Shown here piece after piece: positions 26,354 to 35,583 of a stretch of DNA of 64,000 bases. A program made the position numbers and the translations under genes. The DNA is from Neptunomonas sp. (GTDB taxonomy: Bacteria; Pseudomonadota; Gammaproteobacteria; Pseudomonadales; Balneatricaceae). Position 1 is the first letter of the stretch, and each line of letters begins with the position of its first letter. The DNA lies in NCBI RefSeq assembly GCF_016744175.1, contig NZ_JADGEV010000006.1, forward strand, positions 1 through 64,000, given 5' to 3'. The notes beneath the pieces are model-generated. The model saw nothing but the letters and a program-made list of their open reading frames with translations, had not been told where the DNA came from and searched no databases.

Positions 26354-27595
26354 GTGTCAAAACTTGCATCTACTCTTAAGAGCGATGATCAACTTAGTGT
26401 CTTGATGGCACGTCAGCCAATATTTTCAAAAAGCCAGGATGTTGTTGCCTTCGAATTGCTATTTCGTGGACAAGCAGATGCTGGCTTACAGGCCATTAAA
26501 GATGATGTAGCTACTTTCGATGTGGTAATGAATACTTACGCTAACATTGTGGCGAATGAAGGCAGTAAAAGAGTGCCCTGTTACCTTAAAGTGACTGATA
26601 AGGTGCTGCTTAATGATAGCTTGCCAGAGTTACCGCCATCTTTATTTTCTTTAGAAATTCTGGGACGTTCTGACATAACGCCTGAATTTATTGCGAAAGT
26701 GAAAGAGTGTGCACAAAAAGGCTATCGGATAGTACTGGCTGATTATGACCCTAATGACTCACGTTTTGATCGTTTACTGAATGTTATTCATGTACTTAAA
26801 TTAGATATTCAGAAATTAGGCTTATCTGAACTGCCGAGTATTATTAATAAGTTAAAGTCTTATCAGTTAGATTTACTGGCTGATAAGGTAGAAACAAAAG
26901 ATGAATTTCGCCAGTGTCTTGAAATGGGCTTTTCATTGTATCAAGGGTACTTTCTTAGCCGACCAGTGCCGGTAAAAGGAAAGAAAATTAGTAGCAACAA
27001 AGTACTGTTATTGCAGTTGCTTGGTGAACTTGAGCAAGACAGCGCTACGGGAGCTTCTCTTGAAGGGATCGCCATTAACGATCCCGCTTTAACGTATAAA
27101 ATACTAAAAGTAGTAAATTCTGCCGCGTTTAATGTTCCGCGCGAAATAAACTCTCTTTCCCATGCGATTACTTTATTAGGAATGGAGCAAATTCGGCGTT
27201 GGATTATGCTTTTCTTAACGACGGCGCAAGATGGTAAACCAAACCAATTAACACGTAATATGTTAATACGTGGAAGAATGTGTGAACTGTTGGCGGAGTT
27301 GTCGGGGCACACCAATACTATGAATTATTTTATAGTGGGATTGCTTTCTCAGTTGGACGCACTCTTTGATATTGAAATGAAAGAACTTTTAAATGAAGTT
27401 CCTCTAAGCCATGAGCTTAAGGATGCATTGTTGCAGTTATCTGGTCCCATGGGTGAAACACTAAAAGATGTGGAAAACTATGAACGAGGGCAGTTTGACC
27501 AGCTCAGTGGTAGTGTTGATCGTCCTTTATATGAAGTGGCATATCGACACAGTTTAAAGTGGTCTGAGCAAGTCATGAATGCTCTGTTAAGCTAG
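26354..27595 (+). CDS. EAL-HDOD domain protein (YuxH type)
   Basis: A 413-residue cytoplasmic protein starting at GTG with GGAG six bases upstream. The N-terminal EAL domain (about 15-205) is degenerate: the signature is ELLFR and the metal-binding DDFGTG is replaced by DYDPND, so it should not hydrolyse c-di-GMP. The C-terminal HDOD domain (about 210-400) shows LEGIAINDPALTYKILKVVNSAAFNVPREINSLSHAITLLGMEQIRRW. This architecture, as in YuxH/CdgJ-type proteins, acts in motility and adhesion control through protein contacts. It lies between two other c-di-GMP genes on the same strand. Confidence 0.9.
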   Translation: MSKLASTLKSDDQLSVLMARQPIFSKSQDVVAFELLFRGQADAGLQAIKDDVATFDVVMNTYANIVANEGSKRVPCYLKVTDKVLLNDSLPELPPSLFSLEILGRSDITPEFIAKVKECAQKGYRIVLADYDPNDSRFDRLLNVIHVLKLDIQKLGLSELPSIINKLKSYQLDLLADKVETKDEFRQCLEMGFSLYQGYFLSRPVPVKGKKISSNKVLLLQLLGELEQDSATGASLEGIAINDPALTYKILKVVNSAAFNVPREINSLSHAITLLGMEQIRRWIMLFLTTAQDGKPNQLTRNMLIRGRMCELLAELSGHTNTMNYFIVGLLSQLDALFDIEMKELLNEVPLSHELKDALLQLSGPMGETLKDVENYERGQFDQLSGSVDRPLYEVAYRHSLKWSEQVMNALLS

Positions 27596-27651
27596 ATAGT
27601 GTTTCAATGAGCAGCATCTTTTAAATTAGCTAATAAAAAGGGGATCAGCAG

Positions 27652-30345
27652 GTGAAGCTATTCACAGCTGCGCTGTTATCGCCGGTCTCTATACTCGTAT
27701 TTGTTCTTATTCTTTTGATCGAATTGGTATGGTTGCCTGAGGTATCTAGCAACATATTGGAAGAACGGGTGGCTGAGGCTGATCGTTCTATCCATCTTGC
27801 GGGTGAAGCCGTAAAATTATCGTTGCCAGCTACGAAAAAATGGCTCCCTTCATTGAATACTCAAGACGCTATGTGGCGCCATATTTTTCTTATATCACCT
27901 AATACCGCTAATGATCAGCTAGCCCCTCCTGCTGAGTATGGTGGTGGGGCTAAGTTTATTAGTTACCCTATAGAAAACAGTCCGCTAATAATCGGGGCGT
28001 GGGTTAACTCAGACGCTATTGTGATGCAAGTAAGAGACTTTGCTCGTAAGCTTGAAGTAATAATCTTAATATCGGGCGCTCTTTTTGCAGCTTTATATGC
28101 TTTTCTACAATATAAATTATTATTAAAACCTGTGTTACTAGTGGCTCGTGAAATTGAAAAATCTTCTGCGGGCAGCGCTGATTTTCAACTATCTAATATG
28201 GCAGCAAGGCTTTTTTTAAAGCCTATTCTCACCTCATTGTCGGTGATGCAACGTTCTGTTTCTGAACAGCGTCAAACATTTAAATCCCAGTCAGATCAAC
28301 ACCTTATTAATGAAGAGCGCTTCAATAAAGCCCATGATATTGCTCACTTGGGTTGCTGGGAGTGGATATTAGGTGAGGATCGTTTTTGGTACTCTGATAG
28401 CTTGAGCTCAATACTGTTTATAAAAGGTAACCAACAACTAAGTTTGGAAAACTTTATATCCGGTGTCCATCCCGCAGATCGCAGTGAAGTAGTAAAGAAG
28501 CTGCGAAAAATGAGAGATGATGCCCATTCAGTAGAGCTGTGCTTTAGAGTGTCGGCTTTATCGGGTGAATATCGTCATGTTCAGCTACTGAGTAGTGTCG
28601 TATTGGATAACCACGGATGCGTTAGCCGAATATGTGGGACGTGTCAGGATATTACTGAGCACAAAAACATAGAAGCATCTTTGAAGAAGCTATCAAGCGC
28701 AATTACGCATAGTGGATCAAGTGTAATGATTACCGATGTTATCGGTGCTATTGAGTATGTGAATCCTAAATACACAGAAACAACAGGGTATTTATTGTCG
28801 GATGTCATCGGGCAACAGCCGGAGTTGCTTAGCCGAAAATTGATGAAGCCTGATTACTATGAAGCACTTTGGCAATCGCTATTGTCGGGTAAGCATTGGC
28901 GTGGTGAGCTTCGAGGGAGAAAGAAAGATAGTAGTACTTTTTGGTCCCTTGTCTCTATTTCGCCTATCAATAATGAATACGGGGAGTTAACGCACTTTGT
29001 TATTGTTTGTGAAGATGTTACCGAGCTTAAAGATGCGCATGCTCGAATGGAGCGCTTGGCCTTATATGACGAGCTAACAGGCTTGCCTAATAGGCGCTTC
29101 TTTTTCAGTGAACTCTCACGATTATTTGAACAGGATGTGATGGAGCATCCGTCCGTTGTTATGTTGTTGGATCTGGACTTTTTCAAAACGGTTAACGACA
29201 CCCAAGGGCATAGTGCGGGTGATAGGTTGCTCATTGAAGTAGCGCAGCGTTTGGTTGGTACCTTGCAGGATGGTGATATAGCTGCACGCCTTGGGGGGGA
29301 TGAGTTTGCGATACTCATTAACCCAGTAAATGATATTGATTATGTTGAAGTCGTTGCGCAACGGATACTAAACGAAATTGCTCGCCCATTTTACATTAAT
29401 GAACATGAAATGCAGATTAGTACCAGCCTCGGCTTGGCTTGGCTGCCAAAAGATGGTCATACCCCTGAAGCGCTTTTGAAACACGCTGACCTTGCCATGT
29501 ATCAAGCTAAAGATATGGGTAGGAATCAGTATCGTTTCTTTACCGAAAGCTTGCATGACCAACTTCAAGAGTACATTCGTTTTTCTAGAGAAATGCCAAA
29601 AGCGTTGGAGTCTAATAACTTTAAGCTTGAGTATCAGCCACAAGTGAATCTTAAAACTGGTGCTATTATCGGGGTTGAGGCGTTGATTCGTTGGGAGCAT
29701 CCAGAGCTCGGAGTCGTTTCTCCTGATCACTTTATTCCGGTAGCAGAAGAGACTGGCTTTATTGTGCCGTTAGGGCGCTGGGTACTGAAAACGGCCTGCA
29801 AAACGTTAAAGCATTTGGCGTTGCATGATATGTCTCATATTAAAGTAGCCATTAATCTATCTTCTCGTCAGTTCCGTGACCCTAACTTGCTAACAATGAT
29901 TCGGCATATGTTACGAGAATATGAGGTTGACCCTTCATCTTTAGAGCTAGAAATTACTGAGTCTCTTTTGATGCATGATATTGGTCTGGCAATAGAAACA
30001 TTAAAAGAGTTGCAAGCATTGGGCATTACTATCGCTATTGATGACTTTGGTATTGGTTATTCATCGTTTAATTATCTGAAAACGTTACCGATTAACGTGC
30101 TTAAAGTAGATAGGGAGTTTATAAAAGACATTCCCGACCACCTGGATGATATGGAAATAACAGCTGCAATGATTTCTATGGCACACCGTTTGGGCATGAC
30201 GGTTGTTGCTGAAGGTATTGAAACGGAAGTGCAACAGGTATTCCTTGAAGAGCATCATTGCGATATTGGGCAGGGTTACTTGTTTAGCCGCCCAATTGAG
30301 CTACAAAAATTGATGGCATTGCTAGTGAAACAAGATACTGCATGA
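27652..30345 (+). CDS. Membrane PAS-GGDEF-EAL protein
   Basis: An 897-residue inner-membrane protein. Two hydrophobic helices (about 8-28 and 132-152) bracket a small periplasmic domain. A HAMP-like linker and two PAS domains follow (about 225-345 and 350-465; PAC signatures RICGTCQDIT and HFVIVCEDVT). The GGDEF domain (about 470-635) has an intact GGDEF, but the inhibitory-site Arg is missing (QDGD). The EAL domain (about 645-890) is complete (EALIRWEHP, NLSSRQ, EITES, DDFGIGYSS, KVDREF, EGIET). It could make or degrade c-di-GMP; family experience favours phosphodiesterase activity with GTP-modulated control. The start is GTG. Its stop overlaps the start of the TauE/SafE gene. Confidence 0.92.
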   Translation: MKLFTAALLSPVSILVFVLILLIELVWLPEVSSNILEERVAEADRSIHLAGEAVKLSLPATKKWLPSLNTQDAMWRHIFLISPNTANDQLAPPAEYGGGAKFISYPIENSPLIIGAWVNSDAIVMQVRDFARKLEVIILISGALFAALYAFLQYKLLLKPVLLVAREIEKSSAGSADFQLSNMAARLFLKPILTSLSVMQRSVSEQRQTFKSQSDQHLINEERFNKAHDIAHLGCWEWILGEDRFWYSDSLSSILFIKGNQQLSLENFISGVHPADRSEVVKKLRKMRDDAHSVELCFRVSALSGEYRHVQLLSSVVLDNHGCVSRICGTCQDITEHKNIEASLKKLSSAITHSGSSVMITDVIGAIEYVNPKYTETTGYLLSDVIGQQPELLSRKLMKPDYYEALWQSLLSGKHWRGELRGRKKDSSTFWSLVSISPINNEYGELTHFVIVCEDVTELKDAHARMERLALYDELTGLPNRRFFFSELSRLFEQDVMEHPSVVMLLDLDFFKTVNDTQGHSAGDRLLIEVAQRLVGTLQDGDIAARLGGDEFAILINPVNDIDYVEVVAQRILNEIARPFYINEHEMQISTSLGLAWLPKDGHTPEALLKHADLAMYQAKDMGRNQYRFFTESLHDQLQEYIRFSREMPKALESNNFKLEYQPQVNLKTGAIIGVEALIRWEHPELGVVSPDHFIPVAEETGFIVPLGRWVLKTACKTLKHLALHDMSHIKVAINLSSRQFRDPNLLTMIRHMLREYEVDPSSLELEITESLLMHDIGLAIETLKELQALGITIAIDDFGIGYSSFNYLKTLPINVLKVDREFIKDIPDHLDDMEITAAMISMAHRLGMTVVAEGIETEVQQVFLEEHHCDIGQGYLFSRPIELQKLMALLVKQDTA

Positions 30346-31094
30346 TGTCATGGTTGCCTGATGGGTTAAGCTTTATTGATTTAGCTCTTCTCGTCAGTCT
30401 GAGTTCTTTTACTTCGATGATGACGGCTGCTGTCGGTATTGGTGGGGGCGTTTTATTATTGGCCGTTATGGCTCAAATTGTTCCTGTTCAAGCGTTGATT
30501 CCTGTACATGGTTTGGTGCAGCTAGGGTCAAATGGCAATCGAGCTTATCTGACTCGCCAGCATATCGATTGGAAAATGAGCCGTTTGTTTATTCTGGGAG
30601 CAGTAATAGGTGCCGTTATTTCTGCTTGGATCGTTGTTCAGTTGCCATTGGATATTATCCGTTTGAGTATCGCATTTTTTATTCTATTTCTTGTTTGGGG
30701 TCCAAAGCCTAAAGCACTGATACTTTCAAATAGTAAGTTAGTTTTCGCTGGTGCTGTGACAACGGTTATTTCAGCTTTTGTCGGCGCTACGGGGCCTTTG
30801 GTAGCTGCATTTATACATCGTCAGAATATGGGTAAATTACCTACCGTAGCAACGTTTGCTGCTTGTATGTCATTTCAGCATATGCTGAAAGCGGTAGTTT
30901 TTATTACGGTTGGCTTTGCTTTTCAAGATTGGATATTAGTTATTCTTCTGATGATTGCTAGTGGGGCGTTGGGAACGTGGATAGGGCTGCATATATTGAA
31001 GTCGTTATCTGTGGAGGTTTTTAAACAACTCTTTCGTTGGGTCGTAACGCTGTTGGCTCTGCGCTTATGTTGGCAGGTATTTTTTTCTGGCTAG
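30342..31094 (+). CDS. TauE/SafE family sulfite or anion exporter
   Basis: A 250-residue membrane protein with about eight hydrophobic helices in two inverted halves, the normal size for TauE/SafE (formerly DUF81). The first-half motif VGIGGGVLLLAVMAQIVPVQALIPVHGLVQLGSN and the second-half VGATGPLVAAFI are family hallmarks. Members export sulfite, sulfoacetate or related anions; the substrate here is unknown. The start overlaps the preceding GGDEF-EAL gene by 4 bp, so it is co-translated with it. A strong terminator follows. Confidence 0.9.
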   Translation: MMSWLPDGLSFIDLALLVSLSSFTSMMTAAVGIGGGVLLLAVMAQIVPVQALIPVHGLVQLGSNGNRAYLTRQHIDWKMSRLFILGAVIGAVISAWIVVQLPLDIIRLSIAFFILFLVWGPKPKALILSNSKLVFAGAVTTVISAFVGATGPLVAAFIHRQNMGKLPTVATFAACMSFQHMLKAVVFITVGFAFQDWILVILLMIASGALGTWIGLHILKSLSVEVFKQLFRWVVTLLALRLCWQVFFSG

Positions 31095-31114
31095 GCATAA
31101 GTTATTCGCAAATG

Positions 31115-31143
31115 AAAAGCCCTGCATATGTGCAGGGCTTTTT
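31115..31143. terminator. Bidirectional terminator between the TauE/SafE gene and ilvD
   Basis: AAAAGCCCTGCA and TGCAGGGCTTTT form a perfect 12-bp stem with a TATG loop and T or A runs at both ends. It serves both convergent genes. Confidence 0.93.
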
Positions 31144-31158
31144 ATAATAGAAGGATAA

Positions 31159-33003
31159 TTAGTCCAACATGCTTAAGTCTCGAACGGCGCCTTTATCCGC
31201 TGAAGTTGCCAGTAATGCATAGGCTTTAAGTGCTGCTGATACTTTGCGTGGGCGAGCTTCAACAGGTTTCCAGCCATCTTTACCTTTAGCATCCATTGAT
31301 GCGCGGCGTTTTGCTAACTCTTCATCAGATACAAGTAAGTTGATCGTTCGATTAGGAATGTCGATACGAATCTTATCGCCATTTTCTACTAAGCCAATAG
31401 CACCACCGGCAGCAGCTTCTGGCGATACATGGCCAATAGACAGCCCTGATGTTCCACCAGAGAAGCGACCGTCAGTGAGGAGTGCGCACTCTTTACCTAA
31501 ACCTTTCGACTTGATGTAAGAGGTTGGGTAAAGCATCTCTTGCATGCCAGGGCCTCCCTTGGGCCCTTCGTAACGGACAATAATGATATCGCCAGCTTTT
31601 ACCTTGTCGGCGAGAATATTAGCAACTGCTTCATCTTGTGACTCGGTTACGTGTGCCGATCCTTCAAACACTAGAATAGAATCATCAACACCTGCTGTTT
31701 TAACTACACAGCCATCCAACGCAATATTCCCCGTTAGTACTGCAAGTCCACCTTCTAAAGAAAAAGCGTGCTCAATAGAGTGAATACAGCCATTCTCTCG
31801 ATCACCATCCAGTGTTGGCCAGCGTGTAGATTGGCTAAATGCAGTTTGTGTGGGGATGCCTGCAGGGCCGGCTTTGAAAAACTCAATAACGGCGGGTGAT
31901 GGGTTGCGCATGATGTCCCACTTTTCCAAGCCTTCAAGCATTGTTTTGCTGTGTACGGTTGGTAGGTCGGTATGCAGTTTTCCAGCACGAGCCAGTTCAC
32001 CTAGTATGGCGAAAATACCGCCTGCGCGATGTACATCTTCGACATGATAAAGAGGCGAATTAGGTGCCACTTTACACAACTGTGGAACGGTGTGGGAAAG
32101 ACGATCAATATCAGCCATTGTGAAATCGATTTCAGCTTCTAGTGCAATGGCTAGTAAATGCAAGATAGTGTTTGTTGAGCCGCCCATCGAAATATCTAGA
32201 GTCATTGCGTTTTCAAAGGCTTTGAAATTACCAATGTTGCGCGGCAGAACTGACTCATCATCTTGTTCATAATATCGTTTTGCTAAGTCGACGATGCGCT
32301 CGCCTGCTTCTTCGAACAAGCGACGACGGTCACTGTGAGTTGCGAGCATTGTTCCATTGCCCGGTAATGACAGTCCCAGTGCTTCGGTTAAACAGTTCAT
32401 TGAGTTGGCTGTAAACATGCCAGAGCATGATCCGCAGGTTGGGCAGGCAGAACGCTCGTATTCAGCAACTTTCTCATCAGATGCTGTATCGTCAACGGCG
32501 ATGACCATGGCATCAACCAAATCTAATTTATGTTCTGAAAGCTTCGTTTTGCCGGCCTCCATTGGTCCACCGGAAACAAAGATGACCGGGATGTTAAGGC
32601 GCATACCGGCCATGAGCATTCCTGGAGTTATCTTGTCACAGTTAGAGATGCATACGAGTGCATCGGCGCAGTGGGCGTTGACCATGTACTCTACGGAGTC
32701 GGCAATGATGTCACGTGAAGGCAGCGAATAAAGCATACCGTCATGGCCCATTGCGATACCATCATCAACAGCAATGGTATTAAATTCTTTAGCAACACCG
32801 CCTGCTTTTTCTATCTCACGTGCAACCAGTTGTCCCATATCTTTTAAATGAACATGTCCGGGTACAAACTGGGTGAATGAATTGGCAATGGCAATGATTG
32901 GCTTATGGAAATCGTCATCTTTCATACCAGTGGCGCGCCATAAAGCGCGGGCACCCGCCATGTTGCGGCCAGATGTAGAAGTCTTAGAGCGATAAACGGG
33001 CAT
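31159..33003 (-). CDS. ilvD: Dihydroxy-acid dehydratase IlvD
   Basis: A 614-residue enzyme that dehydrates 2,3-dihydroxy-isovalerate and -methylvalerate in branched-chain amino acid synthesis. Iron-sulfur cysteines are in [11 protein letters not shown] and [19 protein letters not shown]. The catalytic serine region [23 protein letters not shown] is near the C-terminus. Length and the [27 protein letters not shown] start match the E. coli enzyme (616 residues). It is monocistronic between terminator and divergent genes. ilvE lies about 12.6 kb away on the same strand, not in an operon with it. Confidence 0.97.
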   Translation of the reverse strand: MPVYRSKTSTSGRNMAGARALWRATGMKDDDFHKPIIAIANSFTQFVPGHVHLKDMGQLVAREIEKAGGVAKEFNTIAVDDGIAMGHDGMLYSLPSRDIIADSVEYMVNAHCADALVCISNCDKITPGMLMAGMRLNIPVIFVSGGPMEAGKTKLSEHKLDLVDAMVIAVDDTASDEKVAEYERSACPTCGSCSGMFTANSMNCLTEALGLSLPGNGTMLATHSDRRRLFEEAGERIVDLAKRYYEQDDESVLPRNIGNFKAFENAMTLDISMGGSTNTILHLLAIALEAEIDFTMADIDRLSHTVPQLCKVAPNSPLYHVEDVHRAGGIFAILGELARAGKLHTDLPTVHSKTMLEGLEKWDIMRNPSPAVIEFFKAGPAGIPTQTAFSQSTRWPTLDGDRENGCIHSIEHAFSLEGGLAVLTGNIALDGCVVKTAGVDDSILVFEGSAHVTESQDEAVANILADKVKAGDIIIVRYEGPKGGPGMQEMLYPTSYIKSKGLGKECALLTDGRFSGGTSGLSIGHVSPEAAAGGAIGLVENGDKIRIDIPNRTINLLVSDEELAKRRASMDAKGKDGWKPVEARPRKVSAALKAYALLATSADKGAVRDLSMLD

Positions 33004-33172
33004 GAAAACATCTCTCTGTTAGTTGTTATTTATAGTGATCAGAAATTATACCAGAAACTCTGCTCGATGAAGAATTCACTCTCTGCAACGTTAATTAATA
33101 AAATGGTGGGTTTAAATGGACTGCAAAAACTGGGATAGTTTGGTGACAATAGTAATCAAGTTGAGATTTTCC

Positions 33173-33439
33173 ATGTCTAATGACTCCTTTAATAAAAACC
33201 TCACTAGTAAACAGAAAATACGTTCTGATAAATGGTTACAAAGATTGATGAAGGCCGGTATTCCTCTGGCTATTGTTAGCGTTGCTAGCTTGTGGTTAGG
33301 GCATCTGTTGGCTAACCCGGCTTTTGGCAAGCTATTTATAGTAACGTTACCTTTAGCTTTATTAGTTGGCTTTACGTACAACATCCGTTATGTGATGTTA
33401 GCGGTAAGAGAGCAGCGTAAAGCAGCTTCAAATGAATGA
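33173..33439 (+). CDS. Small inner-membrane protein upstream of a Crp/Fnr gene
   Basis: An 88-residue protein with a charged N-terminus (about 30 residues, Lys-rich) and two hydrophobic helices (IPLAIVSVASLWLGHLLA and LFIVTLPLALLVGFTYNI), ending in a basic tail. I do not recognise the family. The stop lies inside the following regulator gene (8-bp overlap), so the two are likely co-translated. Neither the ATG at 33173 nor the in-frame ATG at 33116 has a strong ribosome site. I prefer 33173 because the extra residues look unlike a leader. Confidence 0.65.
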   Translation: MSNDSFNKNLTSKQKIRSDKWLQRLMKAGIPLAIVSVASLWLGHLLANPAFGKLFIVTLPLALLVGFTYNIRYVMLAVREQRKAASNE

Positions 33440-34097
33440 TATCCTCGGTACGCTTCCTTTTATCGATGACTTAAACGCTGTTGAGTCCCAAAGGCTAAGT
33501 AATGCTCAACTTATCTCTATGGAGGAAGGTGCTGTTCTTCTACGCCAGGGCGATACCTGTAAAGCTTTTCTGATACTTATTGAGGGGAGTGTTCGCGTAT
33601 TTGGTCGTTCTTCTCAAGGTCGAGAGCTTGAGATGTATCGTATCGAAAGAATGGGAACTTGTGTATTAACTACCTCCTGTTTGCTTGCTGGGCAAGCTTA
33701 TCCAGCTGAGGCGGTAGTTGAAAGTGATGCACGTCTTCTTTTAATCAAAGATGAAGACTTTTCTTTTTTAATGTCGGGATCGGCAGCTTTTCGTAGTTTT
33801 GTGTTTGATTCGTATTCTGAACGCCTGAGTAGTTTGTTTGTGCTGATTCAATCCATTGCGTTTGAGAAGATAGAAATACGTTTAACGCGTTATTTGTTGC
33901 AAGAAAGTCGTAGAAGCTTAGTTTTATCTGTTTCTCATCAGCATATTGCTGATGCATTAGGGACGGCAAGGGAAGTGATTAGTCGGCACTTGAAGATAAT
34001 GGAGCAGCAGCAATGGCTTGCTCTATCACGAGGTCAAATTATGTTACTAGCTCCTTTGTTAATGAAGGACTTTCTGAAAGAGCAGGACTTAATGTGA
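33432..34097 (+). CDS. Crp/Fnr family transcriptional regulator
   Basis: A 221-residue regulator. The cyclic-nucleotide-binding-like beta-roll (about 15-125) is followed by a dimerisation helix and a winged helix-turn-helix (about 150-215). The N-terminal cysteine cluster of FNR is absent, so it is not an oxygen-sensing iron-sulfur FNR. Two cysteines in TCVLTTSCLL lie within the effector domain. The recognition helix REVISRHL keeps the E-xx-SR pattern of FNR-type proteins that read TTGAT half-sites. It could therefore act on the boxes before nosR and ubiM (inference). It is preceded by a small membrane protein and followed by a DUF2892 gene. Confidence 0.92.
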   Translation: MNDILGTLPFIDDLNAVESQRLSNAQLISMEEGAVLLRQGDTCKAFLILIEGSVRVFGRSSQGRELEMYRIERMGTCVLTTSCLLAGQAYPAEAVVESDARLLLIKDEDFSFLMSGSAAFRSFVFDSYSERLSSLFVLIQSIAFEKIEIRLTRYLLQESRRSLVLSVSHQHIADALGTAREVISRHLKIMEQQQWLALSRGQIMLLAPLLMKDFLKEQDLM

Positions 34098-34108
34098 CTT
34101 TTGTCACT
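34093..34108. promoter_or_regulatory. CRP-like palindrome overlapping the regulator stop codon
   Basis: TGTGACTTTTGTCACT fits the CRP pattern TGTGA-N6-TCACA at nine of ten positions and contains the perfect repeat GTGAC-N4-GTCAC. It stands about 65 bp before the DUF2892 start and is a candidate site for CRP or for the regulator just upstream. Confidence 0.5.
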
Positions 34109-34172
34109 GTGTTAGGTGTCAGTTAAATGAATAATTCATTTGAATAAACACAACGCTGATGGAGACACAGTC

Positions 34173-34364
34173 ATGGAAAAAAACATAGGGTCGGTTGATA
34201 AAATTTTACGAATTTTGGTTGGTTTAGCTCTCATTGCTTTGGCCGTTGTTGGCCCTCAAATTGTGTGGGGTTGGATTGGTGTTCCATTTATCCTTATTGC
34301 TCTGTTTGGTTGGTGCCCAATTTATAAAATCTTAGGCGTAAGTTCTTGTAAGTCTTGTAATTAA
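34173..34364 (+). CDS. DUF2892 (YgaP-type) small membrane protein
   Basis: A 63-residue protein of the DUF2892 family, the membrane part found at the C-terminus of E. coli YgaP rhodanese. It begins MEKNIGSVDKILRILVGLALI, has two hydrophobic helices and ends in GWCPIYKILGVSSCKSCN, where conserved Cys residues may handle sulfur. ATG at 34173 has GGAGA nearby; an in-frame TTG at 34140 is unlikely. DUF2892 genes are often controlled by a neighbouring Crp/Fnr-type or ArsR-type regulator in sulfide or redox stress, which fits the upstream gene. Confidence 0.88.
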   Translation: MEKNIGSVDKILRILVGLALIALAVVGPQIVWGWIGVPFILIALFGWCPIYKILGVSSCKSCN

Positions 34365-34380
34365 AAAAACAGATTTTTTC

Positions 34381-34411
34381 GATTTAAGCAGGTAAATCAC
34401 CTGCTTAAATC
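34381..34411. terminator. Stem-loop after the DUF2892 gene
   Basis: GATTTAAGCAGGT and ACCTGCTTAAATC form a perfect 13-bp stem with a five-base loop. A looser T-rich stretch follows after about ten bases, so termination is likely but not of the classical kind. Confidence 0.65.
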
Positions 34412-34423
34412 ATAGTTGCTCTT

Positions 34424-34463
34424 TTATTAATCCATAGTTCATGGTTAATAAGTCATATTAACC
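34424..34463. promoter_or_regulatory. Three-half-site operator before the PepSY/two-component operon
   Basis: GGTTAATA (34443-34450) and TATTAACC (34456-34463) are perfect inverted repeats with a five-base spacer. A third, near-identical half-site TTATTAATCC lies just upstream (34424-34433). The cluster sits about 140 bp before the PepSY gene. Confidence 0.5.
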
Positions 34464-34605
34464 TTACGACTATTTAATCAGTTTTATGCTTTGATACCCT
34501 GATTTATTGTCTTGTTTTAGCAACGTTATTGATAGAATGCGCTATTATTTTCTAATATATGTGTGTTTGTTATTTTTAGACGCTAAATTCAAGAGGGTAA
34601 AATTC

Positions 34606-34884
34606 ATGCTTCATGCCCGAAATCGCCTAATACTGAAGCGCATGATGGGATCAATTGTGTTGTTGATGGTGCTTTGTGGTGCTGTACAGGCAACACAAGA
34701 TACAGATACTATTGTCTTGAGTGATGCTATTGAAATAGCGAAGAAAGCATATGGCGGTAAAGTGGTAAAGGCAGACAAGGTCACATTAGACACTGGCATG
34801 GCATACCGTATCCGTTTGGTTAACAATGGACATGTAAAAGAAGTGCTGGTCGATATGATTAGCGGGATTCTATTACACCCATAA
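34606..34884 (+). CDS. PepSY domain-containing secreted protein
   Basis: A 92-residue exported protein with a Sec signal (RMMGSIVLLMVLCGAVQA) and a single PepSY domain (IVLSDAIEIAKKAYGGKVVKADKV ... YRIRLVNNGHVKEVLVDMISGILL). The ATG at 34606 has GAGGG at ideal distance. It is the first gene of an operon with the response regulator 15 bp downstream and the sensor kinase. Small PepSY proteins beside PhoP/QseB-type two-component systems often modulate or are targets of the kinase (family knowledge), so it may be the periplasmic partner of the kinase at 35584. Confidence 0.88.
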   Translation: MLHARNRLILKRMMGSIVLLMVLCGAVQATQDTDTIVLSDAIEIAKKAYGGKVVKADKVTLDTGMAYRIRLVNNGHVKEVLVDMISGILLHP

Positions 34885-34899
34885 AGTCAGGAGCATTAA

Positions 34900-35577
34900 A
34901 TGAAACTGTTGGTTGTAGAAGATGATGCTGATTTGCGTCGTCAGCTAGTCAGTGGGTTAGAATCAAATGGATATACAGTAGAAGAAACAGCTGATGGTCA
35001 AGAGGCGCTTTATCTAGGATCTGAATTTTCTTATGATTTGGCTATTGTTGATCTGGGGTTGCCTTCTTTGTCTGGGGTTGAGTTGATTAAGCAATGGCGG
35101 GCGCAAGAACGTAACTTCCCTATTCTTATTTTAACAGCACGTAGTGATTGGCAAGATAAGGTTGAAGGTTTAGAGGCCGGCGCTGATGATTTCTTAGTGA
35201 AACCGTTTCATATGGAAGAGTTGATGGCGCGTTTAAATGCCTTGCTTCGACGGGCTGCGGGTCATGCTAAACCAGTATTGGAATTTGGTAGTTTAAGCAT
35301 CGATACTGTAGGGCGCGTAGTATCTTGTGATTCCAAACCTATTAAGTTAACCAGCTATGAATATCGGACGCTGGAATACTTGATGTTGAATGCAGGTAAA
35401 ACAGTATCCAAATCTGAGTTAACCGAGCACCTGTACCACCAAGATTTTGACAGGGATAGTAATGTACTTGAAGTATTCATTCGACGTTTACGTCAAAAAC
35501 TTGATCCTGAACAAAAGCTCCAGCCTATTACGACAGTACGTGGCTTGGGGTATAGGTTTGACCTCTCTTCCTCTTAG
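34900..35577 (+). CDS. OmpR/PhoP-family response regulator
   Basis: A 225-residue regulator. The receiver domain (1-118) has Glu7-Asp8-Asp9, phosphoacceptor Asp51 (AIVDLGLP), Thr in LTAR and Lys in LVKPF. The OmpR-type winged helix (about 125-222) ends with VFIRRLRQKLDPEQKLQPITTVRGLGYRF. It is most like the QseB/PhoP branch. It lies between PepSY and kinase genes, and the kinase start is 6 bp after its stop. The repeated TTAA(T)CC half-sites upstream of the operon are possible autoregulatory sites. Confidence 0.95.
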   Translation: MKLLVVEDDADLRRQLVSGLESNGYTVEETADGQEALYLGSEFSYDLAIVDLGLPSLSGVELIKQWRAQERNFPILILTARSDWQDKVEGLEAGADDFLVKPFHMEELMARLNALLRRAAGHAKPVLEFGSLSIDTVGRVVSCDSKPIKLTSYEYRTLEYLMLNAGKTVSKSELTEHLYHQDFDRDSNVLEVFIRRLRQKLDPEQKLQPITTVRGLGYRFDLSSS

Positions 35578-35583
35578 TACTCA

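Noticed and set aside
34365-34605. A CRISPR-like set of repeats in the 34.4-kb intergenic region
   Set aside because: The repeats are inverted, of 8-13 bp and of different sequence; there are no spacers of even length and no cas genes.
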